Of a DNA stretch of 64,000 bases, positions 50,670 to 58,470 are shown in pieces. The notes under the pieces are model-generated. The model did not search any database. It had not been told where the DNA came from and worked only from the letters and a program-made list of their open reading frames with translations. The number at the start of each line of letters is the position of its first letter. Within the stretch, counting starts at the first letter, position 1. This DNA is from Paenibacillus_E violae (GTDB lineage Bacteria; Bacillota; Bacilli; Paenibacillales; NBRC-103111), in NCBI RefSeq assembly GCF_032461945.1, contig NZ_JAWCUD010000006.1:1-64000 (forward strand), written 5' to 3'. The translations under genes were made by a program, and so were the position numbers.

Positions 50670-52199
50670 ATGAGAAAATACGCGGGAATGAGAAAAAGCG
50701 GTTTGGCTGCAATGGGAATGATGGTTGGCGCTGCAGCGCTGCTGGCCGGTTGTGGAAACGAAGCGAGTCCAGCTGCAGGAGGGAATGCGGGTACTAGCAG
50801 TGCGCCTGTAAGCAAAGAGCCCTTGAAGCTAAGTGTCATGACACTCATGTATGCAGAGCCGCCCAAAGCGGACAGTGAAGTGCAAAAACAGATTGAAGCT
50901 TATACGAACACGAAATTGGACATCTCCTGGGTCCCCAACTCTTCCTACAAAGAAAAGGTCAATGTCACGATTGCTTCCGGCGAGCTTCCCAAGGCGTTGC
51001 TTGTGCAGAACAATAAGGATTCGAACATTTTGAGCGCTGTGCGTGCCGGCGTGTTCTGGGAAGTGGGTCCTTACCTCAAGGACTATCCGAATCTGTCTAA
51101 AATGAACCCGGCTGTTTTTGACAATATCAAGGTGGATGGCAAAATTTACGGCTTATTTCGTGCCCGCGATTTGTCCACCTATGGAGTTCTTTTCCGCAGC
51201 GACTGGTTGAAAAACGTAGGCTTAAGCGAACCGAAAACGCTTGATGATTTATATAACGTTTTTAAAGCGTTTACACTGAATGATCCTGACAAAAATGGCA
51301 AAGCGGACACGGTTGGTTTGACGGAAGAGAAAACGATGGACGGTTTTGGCGTCATAGCCTCCATTATGGGTGCTCCGAATTCCTGGGAAGTAAAGGAGGG
51401 CAAATTAAGTCCTGATTTTCTAGCGCCAGAGTATTTCGAAGCGATGAAATTTTATAAAAAGCTGTACGACGAGAAGCTCATTAAGCAGGACTTCCCTGTT
51501 CTGAACAATCAACAGAAGAAAGACGATATCAACCAGGGCAAAGCTGGAGCGGTGATTTCGAATATGATTGACGGAGCGGGTTATCAGGCATCGCTTTCCA
51601 AAACGTTCCCTGGCGCAGATATAGATGTTGTCTCCCGAATAAAAGGGCCTAAAGGCGAGAGATTGCCGGGCGGCGTAGGCTATAACAGTGTGTTTATGTT
51701 CCCGAAATCAAGTGTGAAAACCGAGGCGGAGTTAAAACAAATTCTAGGCTTCTTTGATAAAATTTCCGATCAGAAGATGTTGGATTTGCTGGGCTGGGGC
51801 ATCGAAGGCAAACACTATAAGATCGAAGACGGCAAGCCGGTATTTATTGACCAAAAGCTGCAGGACACCGAAGTAGGCTCCAGTTATCTGCAGCTTCAAA
51901 TCGCCAAGTATACGGCAAAAACGACGGGGAAAGAAACACCGCTCATGGAGAAATACGGCAAAATGATTAAAGAGAACGAGGCTATCGCGGTCAATAACCC
52001 GACGAATCCGCTCGTTTCCGAGACACAAACGACCAAAGGCAGCGAGCTGAAGCCGATCATTGACGACGCCCGTACGAAGTATATCTTGGGTAAAATCGAT
52101 GAAGCAGGCTGGAAGCAAGCTATCGAGCAGTGGAGAAAAGCCGGCGGCGATAAAGTCATTGAAGAGTTCAGCGCGCAATACGCGAAGAGCGGCAAGTAA
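50670..52199 (+). CDS. LplA-like extracellular solute-binding lipoprotein (509 aa)
   Basis: A lipoprotein signal peptide ends in ALLAGCGNE, with the lipidated Cys at residue 28. The mature part has the large family-1 binding-protein fold, with VNVTIASGELPKALLV and FRSDWLKNVGLSEPKTLDDLYNVFKAF. It should capture an oligosaccharide for the upstream permeases. ATG 50670 lies behind GGGGAGG; an open frame starting at 50595 would place a hydrophilic stretch before the signal and is rejected. The exact ligand cannot be read. Confidence 0.93.
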   Translation: MRKYAGMRKSGLAAMGMMVGAAALLAGCGNEASPAAGGNAGTSSAPVSKEPLKLSVMTLMYAEPPKADSEVQKQIEAYTNTKLDISWVPNSSYKEKVNVTIASGELPKALLVQNNKDSNILSAVRAGVFWEVGPYLKDYPNLSKMNPAVFDNIKVDGKIYGLFRARDLSTYGVLFRSDWLKNVGLSEPKTLDDLYNVFKAFTLNDPDKNGKADTVGLTEEKTMDGFGVIASIMGAPNSWEVKEGKLSPDFLAPEYFEAMKFYKKLYDEKLIKQDFPVLNNQQKKDDINQGKAGAVISNMIDGAGYQASLSKTFPGADIDVVSRIKGPKGERLPGGVGYNSVFMFPKSSVKTEAELKQILGFFDKISDQKMLDLLGWGIEGKHYKIEDGKPVFIDQKLQDTEVGSSYLQLQIAKYTAKTTGKETPLMEKYGKMIKENEAIAVNNPTNPLVSETQTTKGSELKPIIDDARTKYILGKIDEAGWKQAIEQWRKAGGDKVIEEFSAQYAKSGK

Positions 52200-52212
52200 G
52201 GCAGCAAAATAG

Positions 52213-52260
52213 CAGAGGCGGCCCTAAGGTAGAGAGATCTACTTTAAGGACCGCCTCTTA
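52213..52260 (+). terminator. Hairpin after the ABC transporter
   Basis: AGAGGCGG and AGGTAGA-type arms pair with TCTACTTTAAGGA and CCGCCTCT. The T-run on the plus strand is short, so termination strength is uncertain. Confidence 0.65.
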
Positions 52261-52273
52261 TGCGTATGACAGT

Positions 52274-52450
52274 TTAATTCCATCCTTTAGCAACCATCGG
52301 TTTCTTCTTCGTTTTCTTGAACAATCTATAAAATAAGCCGAGTTCCTTTTTCCGTTTGAGTGTGGCTTTGATACCTTCAAGCAGCAGCATTGATCTAAGT
52401 TCGTCGCGACGGTTTAACGTATGCAGTCTTTTGATAAATAGCTTGTCCAT
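52274..52450 (-). CDS. Small basic protein of unknown function (58 aa)
   Basis: Starts MDKLFIKRLHTLNRRDELRS and is strongly basic (KATLKRKKELG, KKTKKKPMV). ATG 52450 follows GGGAGGGATG. No transmembrane helix or recognised domain. It stands alone between the transporter terminator and the DNA ligase gene. The coding call rests on a good ribosome binding site and a coherent, Lys/Leu-rich helical composition. Confidence 0.5.
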   Translation of the reverse strand: MDKLFIKRLHTLNRRDELRSMLLLEGIKATLKRKKELGLFYRLFKKTKKKPMVAKGWN

Positions 52451-52632
52451 GCGAACATCCCTCCCATTCATCTATCTCCATTATAAACGGGATCTGCGAA
52501 TTTGATTGTCGCTTTGTAGAGAGGGATTGCACTTGTTTTGTCGAAACTGGAGCGGGTAGCCCTCGATTTCCTTCAAGTCCCTATAGGCAGATGAATCACT
52601 GTACAGTATTATCTAACTTAGGGTGATATCAT

Positions 52633-53478
52633 ATGTTCATTTCTCCTATGCTTTTGCAAGACGCCAAAGATAATAGACCTTATAACAGCAAACATCATAT
52701 TGCAGAACTTAAGTTTGACGGTTTTAGGTGCATTCTTTCTAATTTGGACAAACTCTATGTATATACGAAAGACAAGCAATTGGTTACGCATAAATTTCCT
52801 GAGCTGTTCCAATGCCCGATTCCCGAGGGAACGATCCTTGACGGTGAATTGGTTATTTTGGATGATCAAGGTAAACCGGACTTTGAAGCGATGTCAGCTA
52901 GATTTTTAAATCCGACAGACTTATCGCCTGTTGTATTTTTTGCATTTGATATTTTAAAATACAAGGGAATTGATGTCACTGAATTACCCTTGCTTAAACG
53001 CAAGGAGCTGTTGGAGCAAGCTTTCATCGAGAATGACAGGTACAAAAGGGTGAAGGTTTACGAGGGTAAAGCGGTGGATTATTTTGAGAAAATCCGGCAG
53101 GATGGGCTTGAGGGCATCATTTTGAAGTCGAAAAAAGAAAATTTCAAGTACGAGAGCAACAAGCGCTCCAGGCAATGGCAAAAAGTGATTAACTGGACTT
53201 ATGCAGATGTTTATATTTCTGGTTACAGGAAAAATAATTTTGCTTTGCTGGCGTCCATTGATTCAGCGAATGGTTTGAAGATTCCGGTTGGGGTGATTGA
53301 GACCGGGGTAACGCCTCTGCATCAAAAGGCGCTCGATGGCGTGAAGCACCGCTTAGTCTACAAAGAGGACAATCATTTTGCTTATATGGAACCGCGGCTA
53401 ATGGCCAAAATTAAGACGAAAAATTGGACGAGAAACGGAAGGCTTCGTTCGCCGGTTTTCATGGAATTTGTGATGTAA
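52633..53478 (+). CDS. ATP-dependent DNA ligase (281 aa)
   Basis: Minimal two-domain ligase. The nucleotidyltransferase domain has the adenylation motif I ELKFDGFRCI with Lys27, motif III FFAFDILKYKG, motif IV LEGIILKSK and motif V RQWQKVI. An OB-type domain fills about 195-281. There is no polymerase or nuclease module, unlike LigD. The layout resembles the small Bacillus LigB ligases and stand-alone NHEJ or sporulation ligases. The ATG follows AGGGTGATATC. No Ku gene is adjacent, so a role in break repair is only a possibility. Confidence 0.92.
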   Translation: MFISPMLLQDAKDNRPYNSKHHIAELKFDGFRCILSNLDKLYVYTKDKQLVTHKFPELFQCPIPEGTILDGELVILDDQGKPDFEAMSARFLNPTDLSPVVFFAFDILKYKGIDVTELPLLKRKELLEQAFIENDRYKRVKVYEGKAVDYFEKIRQDGLEGIILKSKKENFKYESNKRSRQWQKVINWTYADVYISGYRKNNFALLASIDSANGLKIPVGVIETGVTPLHQKALDGVKHRLVYKEDNHFAYMEPRLMAKIKTKNWTRNGRLRSPVFMEFVM

Positions 53479-53524
53479 AAAAAGACTGGATCACCAAGGA
53501 GGAAGTGGTGGTGCAGTCTTTTCT
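53479..53524. terminator. Bidirectional terminator
   Basis: AAAGACTG ... GATCACCA pairs with TGGTGGTG ... CAGTCTTT; T residues follow on both strands. Confidence 0.82.
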
Positions 53525-53539
53525 CTGTACATGCTGTTG

Positions 53540-53770
53540 TTACATGCGTCTAAAGTTACCGGTGCTGCCGCTTAGCTGCTGCTCAGCGATTTGAATCAAT
53601 CTTCTCGTAATGTGTCCGCCGATTGCGCCGGTATCACGAGTAGCCATGTAGCCATAATACCCGTCCTGAGGAATCTGAATACCTAGTTCCTGAGCGACCT
53701 CGTATTTCATTTGCTCAAGAGCTGATTTTGCTTGTTGCACAAGTAATGTATTGCTTCTACTGCTAGCCAT
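53540..53770 (-). CDS. Alpha/beta-type small acid-soluble spore protein (76 aa)
   Basis: DNA-binding spore protein that protects DNA in dormant spores. Family motifs: ALEQMKYEVAQELGI near the start (with the usual GPR-protease site region KYEVAQE) and TRDTGAIGGHITRRLIQIAEQQL near the end. ATG 53770 follows AAGGAGTG. Expected to be forespore-specific; a clear sigma-G promoter was not confirmed upstream. Convergent with the ligase gene. Confidence 0.95.
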   Translation of the reverse strand: MASSRSNTLLVQQAKSALEQMKYEVAQELGIQIPQDGYYGYMATRDTGAIGGHITRRLIQIAEQQLSGSTGNFRRM

Positions 53771-53917
53771 TTGGATTCACTCCTTTATTTGGTGTATGAG
53801 TATTTTGTGGAAGTTATGGTTTTTTATTCATGGTTGTTGGAAAATTTTTTGTGGATCGATGATTACGCTTTCATAAAACGTTGGAAAATTTTGCGGCATG
53901 TTTTCGGAAAAACCCCG

Positions 53918-53926
53918 TGTTACAAT
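53918..53926 (+). promoter_or_regulatory. Extended -10 promoter of the second riboswitch transcript
   Basis: TGTTACAAT (TG at 53918, TACAAT at 53921-53926) just ahead of the riboswitch. No convincing -35 element was found, which an extended -10 can tolerate. Confidence 0.45.
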
Positions 53927-53932
53927 CGGAAA

Positions 53933-54072
53933 GATCGATTATGGTCAAAAAACTTAGAAGGCCGAAGCTTCTTTGAAAGCACGGGGGACCCAATCTTTGG
54001 GGTGAAGTCGCTATGAACGCGACCGGGTGATTACTCTTTGACCCGAATCCGACAGCTAACCTCGCAGGCCGC
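53933..54072 (+). ncRNA. ydaO-yuaA (cyclic di-AMP) riboswitch
   Basis: Contains the ordered signature of the class: GCACGGGGGACC, TTTGGGGTGAAG, GACCGGGTGA, GACCCGAATCCGACAGC and TAACCTCGCAGGC. It sits in front of the LysM-CAP gene, whose start is 17 bases beyond. This is the second copy in the window and lies on the opposite strand from the first. Confidence 0.92.
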
Positions 54073-54089
54073 AAAAAGGAGAGATTTCT

Positions 54090-54785
54090 ATGTTAAAACG
54101 TTATAAACAGCTAGTCGTAACCGGTGCTATTGGACTAAGCGTCCTAATGAGTTCCAGCGCAGCCATGGCGGCATCCGCCACGTACACGGTGTCAGACAAC
54201 GATACCATGTGGTTGATCTCCCAGAAGTATGGCGTAAGTCTCACTTCGCTGATTCAGGCTAACCCTCAGGTTGCCAACCCGAATGTGATCTGGTCTGGGA
54301 TGACGTTGAACCTTCCTGGCAGCACAGGGACAAGCGGCGGCTCTCAAACACCAGCCCCGTCAGTGCCTGCTCCATCTACACCAGCTGCCCCATCAACGCC
54401 AGCTACATCTGCGCAATCCGCTTTTGCCAGCCAAGTCGTTACATTAGTTAACCAGGAACGTGTAAAAGCTGGGCTACAAGCGCTCACCAGCGATAGCGCC
54501 CTTACAGCTATGGCGTTGGATAAAGCCAAAGATATGTACAACAACGACTATTTTGATCATACGTCGCCGACCTATGGGTCACCTTTTGATATGATGAGCA
54601 CTTATGGTATTCCTTATTCCTATGCAGGTGAGAACATTGCTAAAGGACAACCTACACCAGAGGCCGTAATGGAGGCCTGGATGAACAGTACGGGGCACCG
54701 TGAAAATATTTTGAACCCCAATTACACAAAAATTGGCGTCGCCTATTATAACGGAGAATGGGTGCAGGAATTTATCAGCAACTAA
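54090..54785 (+). CDS. Secreted LysM-CAP domain protein (231 aa)
   Basis: Signal peptide (about residues 1-29, ending SSAAMAA), then a LysM peptidoglycan-binding domain (about 31-75, TYTVSDNDTMWLISQKYGVS), a Pro/Ser/Thr-rich linker, and a CAP/SCP domain (about 112-231) with FASQVVTLVNQERVKAGL, the catalytic-site-like HTSPTYG and GHRENIL (His-type CAP residues), as in YkwD proteins. It acts at the cell wall. ATG 54090 is behind AAAAAGGAGAG. The c-di-AMP riboswitch upstream ties expression to this second messenger. Confidence 0.94.
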   Translation: MLKRYKQLVVTGAIGLSVLMSSSAAMAASATYTVSDNDTMWLISQKYGVSLTSLIQANPQVANPNVIWSGMTLNLPGSTGTSGGSQTPAPSVPAPSTPAAPSTPATSAQSAFASQVVTLVNQERVKAGLQALTSDSALTAMALDKAKDMYNNDYFDHTSPTYGSPFDMMSTYGIPYSYAGENIAKGQPTPEAVMEAWMNSTGHRENILNPNYTKIGVAYYNGEWVQEFISN

Positions 54786-54809
54786 TGCTCTATAGCGAAT
54801 CCAAAAAAC

Positions 54810-54851
54810 AACCCTTGTGATTCCCCAGTCGGGAATTCGCAAGGGTTTTAT
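54810..54851. terminator. Bidirectional terminator
   Basis: ACAACCCTTG with GATTCCCC pairs with GGGAATTC and CAAGGGTTTT. It overlaps the stop codon of the convergent germination gene. Confidence 0.85.
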
Positions 54852-55924
54852 TTATATTTCAACTTGGCAACTCCCCACATCAAGAGTGGCAGAATGATCC
54901 CATGGAGGGGTAATAAATAAGGAATCGCGATTTTTTGTGGAAATAACACGGAACTATCGATAAAGTCCCGAGGGATCAAGGTAAGCAGCGCGATAACCGG
55001 TGCTACGAACCAAATCATACGTCGCCATTTTTTAAGGCCGAAACTTTGAGCTGTTCCATATGTACACACGAAAAAGTAGAGAGATACTTTAGTGAACACA
55101 CTAATAATCCAGATGGCGATAACAAAGGAATCCAGGTTTTGAAAAAAGTCGAAATAGGAAATATAACGAATCAAATTAAAATAAGGATAGGTTTGGCCCG
55201 AAGGGGCGATGTGTCCAAATACGGAAAGGATTAAGAAAGTCGAAATGCTTGTTAACAGACCAGCAGCAGCAACCCCGAGTATGGCTGGTTTCACCCCATC
55301 TTGAGGCTTTGATAGAAAGCCCATGATGACGAGCAGAAGGATGCAGTCTCCAAGAAACGTTGAAGTCGGCAGCGCTCCTTTTAAGATTGTCATCGCACCG
55401 GTATCCACATAGAAGGGAAGGATATTGTTAATATGGACATTTTTTAGGCTCAGCAAGAGAGGAATAGCAATCCCAAGAAGGGTTAAAGGTCCTAAGATTT
55501 CGCAGCATCTCGCGATAACCTCTATCCCCGAGAAAGTTACATAAATCGCAACGAGGAGCATGCCTAGCATCGGGACAAGGATTGGAGTTTTGGGCAGAAT
55601 AGTCGCAACGATGAACTCTGCGTACTGCCTTATAATGATAGCAAGCACGCTGTACCAGTAGATGAAATACACCACCGTAACCGTATAGCCGATGTATCGA
55701 CCAAATAATCTCTTTGAAAATTCAACGATGGTTTGTCCTGGATGATATAGACTCAACCGTGAGCAAACATAAGCGACCCCTGCACCTATTCCGGTTGCGC
55801 AAACGGTTGAAAGCCAGGCATCTTGCTTCGCAGTTTGGATAGATGGATTTATTGTCAGTAAAATGGTCATCCCCAGCTGCATGGTCAATATCATCCAGAA
55901 TAATTGTTTCCCGCCAATCTGCAT
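54848..55924 (-). CDS. GerAB/ArcD/ProY-family germinant receptor B subunit, second copy (358 aa)
   Basis: Integral membrane protein with about ten helices, homologous to amino-acid permeases and acting as the B subunit of spore germinant receptors. Family features: SIQTAKQDAWLS near the N terminus, VTFSGIEVIARCCEILGP in the middle, and FQNLDSFVIAIWIISVFTKVSLYFF near the end. The ATG at 55924 is behind AAAGGAG at a long spacing. Last gene of the ger operon. A second B gene lies at 57382-58470, which is unusual for a receptor operon. Confidence 0.9.
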   Translation of the reverse strand: MQIGGKQLFWMILTMQLGMTILLTINPSIQTAKQDAWLSTVCATGIGAGVAYVCSRLSLYHPGQTIVEFSKRLFGRYIGYTVTVVYFIYWYSVLAIIIRQYAEFIVATILPKTPILVPMLGMLLVAIYVTFSGIEVIARCCEILGPLTLLGIAIPLLLSLKNVHINNILPFYVDTGAMTILKGALPTSTFLGDCILLLVIMGFLSKPQDGVKPAILGVAAAGLLTSISTFLILSVFGHIAPSGQTYPYFNLIRYISYFDFFQNLDSFVIAIWIISVFTKVSLYFFVCTYGTAQSFGLKKWRRMIWFVAPVIALLTLIPRDFIDSSVLFPQKIAIPYLLPLHGIILPLLMWGVAKLKYK

Positions 55925-55940
55925 GTCCGTAAGTGCTCCT

Positions 55941-56168
55941 TTAATGATCTAAAAGTTTACCAAGAGGGTAGAAAATGTAATTTACCAACTGCGTCGGACC
56001 TGGCATTCCCGGATTCATAACTAAAGCGATCGCTAGAATCCAGCATAAGGCTAAAATAGAGAGATAAGCCGCTTTCTCTTTGGTCGGCCTGTTTTTCAAG
56101 CGAAACCATTGAAAGAGAGTGATGATCAGGCACGCGGCCATGCATATGGGAATGTCATTGGATGTCAT
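55941..56168 (-). CDS. Small two-helix membrane protein, germinant receptor D-like subunit (75 aa)
   Basis: Two hydrophobic segments (CMAACLIITLFQWF and AAYLSILALCWILAIALVM) joined by a short basic stretch (RLKNRPTKEK). Small two-helix proteins of this size are encoded in or beside ger operons in Bacillus and called D subunits; the call rests on size, topology and position between the C and second B genes. ATG 56168 follows AATAGGAG. It starts 12 bases after the C subunit ends. Longer open frames reading through the C gene are rejected. Confidence 0.75.
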   Translation of the reverse strand: MTSNDIPICMAACLIITLFQWFRLKNRPTKEKAAYLSILALCWILAIALVMNPGMPGPTQLVNYIFYPLGKLLDH

Positions 56169-56179
56169 TGGATATACTC

Positions 56180-57385
56180 CTATTCCTCTTCCTTTTCTTT
56201 TTCCTCTCGGGATCGAGAAGACTTGATGCTGGATAGCCCAGGACGCAGCATTCTGGCATCCGATTGTACAGTAACTTCGACGTTTGGGAAGATCTCGTTC
56301 CAACGTTTTTGGTTTTGCCGCCATTCCTTAGGGTACGCTCGGTGGAATTCCCCAGCGAAATCAAAAATGTCCGCTTTGTAACCTTGCTGAACCTTTCGCA
56401 AAGCGACTGCGACACGCTCTTCAATATCGTCATTCATAGCGGCTTCTACACGTTTAACAGCTTGGTGATCGGAGGCGAGATCCAGTGAAGTTGTATTTTG
56501 CAGGGCATCATCTTCCGTATGAATCCAGACGTTCATGCGCCACTTGCCATTTTCGATGATTGGCTGCAGTTTCGTCTTGCTTTTCAATAGTCGAAGGGAA
56601 ACATGGCCGGAGGTACCTTCCGGCGTCACAGTAACGACGGCTGTTTTAATCTCGTCCCTGAGCCATAGCAGGCCGCGGGTGGTTGGATCGTCAATGGTGC
56701 CGACCATCTTATCGTCTTTGAATACAGCCGTATAATTGGTGAAACTCCCTGTGTCGTCGTGATTTCTCGGGGTGTTTGCCGCCAGAAGTTCAATATAAGG
56801 CAGGGCGGCAGCACTGGACGGATTCCCCAACATTTGTGCCAAATCCGCCAACGTTACACTAAGGATGATTTTACTCTTGCCAATCTCCCTCATGATCTCT
56901 GAGGAGTTTCGCTCCAGCCGTGTATTCATCTCGAGAATTTCGCGTGCGCTTCCTTTGCAAACATACATAAAGGAACGCTCTCGCGGCTGAGGCGCTCTCA
57001 TTAAGTAATCGACCTCGTCTCGAACTCCTTGTCGTGCCACAGACTCACCGAAAATAATAATTTCGGTATGACCCCAGAAAATTTTGCGCGGCATCTTCTC
57101 TTGAATCTTAGAAATCGCATCAGCAATATCTACGCCTACCGCGGATTTGACGAGGGAAGTTTGAATGCTGCCTCCTTTGTTGCTGCTTTCCAAACCGCCG
57201 CCACCGCCGCCGGGACTTCGTGGGATAAAAATCTGTAACGTTAATTCGATCGACGTATCGTCATATTTATCAATCGCTGCTCCGGTGACGAGTGCCAAAT
57301 CATTCACTTCCGTCCGATCCCAGCAGCCCGTCAGCAGCGGGGTGAAGAGAACTGCCGTTAGTAGTAGCTTCAGCATTGCTTTCAT
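56180..57385 (-). CDS. Ger(x)C-family germinant receptor C subunit lipoprotein (401 aa)
   Basis: Lipoprotein: LLTGCWDR places the lipidated Cys at residue 21, with the characteristic CWDRTE(V/I)N start of the Ger(x)C family. The body shows SAVGVDIADAISKIQEKMPRKIFWGH and later AALRKVQQGYKADIFDFAGEFHRAYP, both conserved in GerAC. The chain is a little long in the N-terminal region (a Gly-rich PRSPGGGGGG loop) and ends in a Lys/Glu-rich tail (SREEKEKEEE). It overlaps the B subunit gene by four bases (ATGA). Confidence 0.94.
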   Translation of the reverse strand: MKAMLKLLLTAVLFTPLLTGCWDRTEVNDLALVTGAAIDKYDDTSIELTLQIFIPRSPGGGGGGLESSNKGGSIQTSLVKSAVGVDIADAISKIQEKMPRKIFWGHTEIIIFGESVARQGVRDEVDYLMRAPQPRERSFMYVCKGSAREILEMNTRLERNSSEIMREIGKSKIILSVTLADLAQMLGNPSSAAALPYIELLAANTPRNHDDTGSFTNYTAVFKDDKMVGTIDDPTTRGLLWLRDEIKTAVVTVTPEGTSGHVSLRLLKSKTKLQPIIENGKWRMNVWIHTEDDALQNTTSLDLASDHQAVKRVEAAMNDDIEERVAVALRKVQQGYKADIFDFAGEFHRAYPKEWRQNQKRWNEIFPNVEVTVQSDARMLRPGLSSIKSSRSREEKEKEEE

Positions 57386-58470
57386 CCTTGCTGCCCCTTT
57401 CTGAAAGAAGCGGCAATAAGAAGCATGGAGGGGATACCAAGCTGTGTGATCAGTGCCAAAAAAGGGATATTCGTTCCTATAGCGTGCATGAGTTCCTGAA
57501 AATTAGGAGAAACCCAAAAGCTGAGCAGCAGTATCAGAAAGCCAACTGGAATGATAAGAGGCCGATAATCAGAGAGCCCCAAACATTGCGCCGTGCCTAG
57601 CACAGTGGCATAGTAGATCAGCGATACTTTAATGAACATCCCAATGATCCAAATGGTCATTACTAGTGCTTCCACATGTTCCAGAAAGTCAGAAATGGAA
57701 ATGTAACGTACTGCAACGAGGAAAGCATAATTGAATTTAACCGTAAGCGATCCGAACATTAATAAAATGGTCAGATTAATCGTCAATAAGGTGATCATGA
57801 CAATGCCGAGGCTGATGAAGCTCCACTGCAAGACATGCTTTTTTTTATTCAAAAATGGATAAAGAAACGACAACATAAAAAACTGGGTAAACCAAGAAGA
57901 GGGGACAAGTGACCCCACTAGTAGGGGAAGCGGGCCATCTCCCAGAATAGGAAACATCTCTTTGGGATGAAGATCAGGAATCATCAAGATCAGCATGATG
58001 AAAATGATGAGCACAGCCGAAGGAACAAGGATTTGTGAGACTCTGGCGAGCACCTCAATCCCCTCGTATAAGACATACGCACATACAGCCACCATACAAA
58101 AAATGACGAGTGCTATCGGTGTTTCATGTAAGAAGTTACCGACAACAAATTCCCCGTATTCGCGCAGAACGAGCCCATTCGTAAAAATAAACGACACGAG
58201 AAAGAAGCCGGACAGCGCCTTCCCTGCGTACACGCCGAGAATCGATTCCGTATATTGGATGAAGGTTAATTCCGGATATTTGATATATAGGCGATACATA
58301 ACAATCACGGACAAAAACCCTACTATTGTCGCAACCAGTGGTGTCATCCACATATCAATGCCGGAGGTTTTCATCGTGATGGACGGGACAGATAAGGTGG
58401 CGGTAGCCAGGACAGTTGGATGCATAATGATAGCTAATTGAAGGGGAGAAATACGTCCCTTTTCAATCAT
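57382..58470 (-). CDS. GerAB-family germinant receptor B subunit, first copy (362 aa)
   Basis: About ten transmembrane helices. Recognisable family segments: MIEKGRISPLQLAIIMHPTVLATA (N terminus), FIQYTESILGVYAGKALSGFFL, VLYEGIEVLARVSQILVP and LEHVEALVMTIWIIGMFIKVSL. Start ATG 58470 is 9 bases behind AAAGGGG; ATG 58479 would leave no spacing. It overlaps the A subunit gene by eight bases and the C gene by four. Confidence 0.92.
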   Translation of the reverse strand: MIEKGRISPLQLAIIMHPTVLATATLSVPSITMKTSGIDMWMTPLVATIVGFLSVIVMYRLYIKYPELTFIQYTESILGVYAGKALSGFFLVSFIFTNGLVLREYGEFVVGNFLHETPIALVIFCMVAVCAYVLYEGIEVLARVSQILVPSAVLIIFIMLILMIPDLHPKEMFPILGDGPLPLLVGSLVPSSWFTQFFMLSFLYPFLNKKKHVLQWSFISLGIVMITLLTINLTILLMFGSLTVKFNYAFLVAVRYISISDFLEHVEALVMTIWIIGMFIKVSLIYYATVLGTAQCLGLSDYRPLIIPVGFLILLLSFWVSPNFQELMHAIGTNIPFLALITQLGIPSMLLIAASFRKGQQG

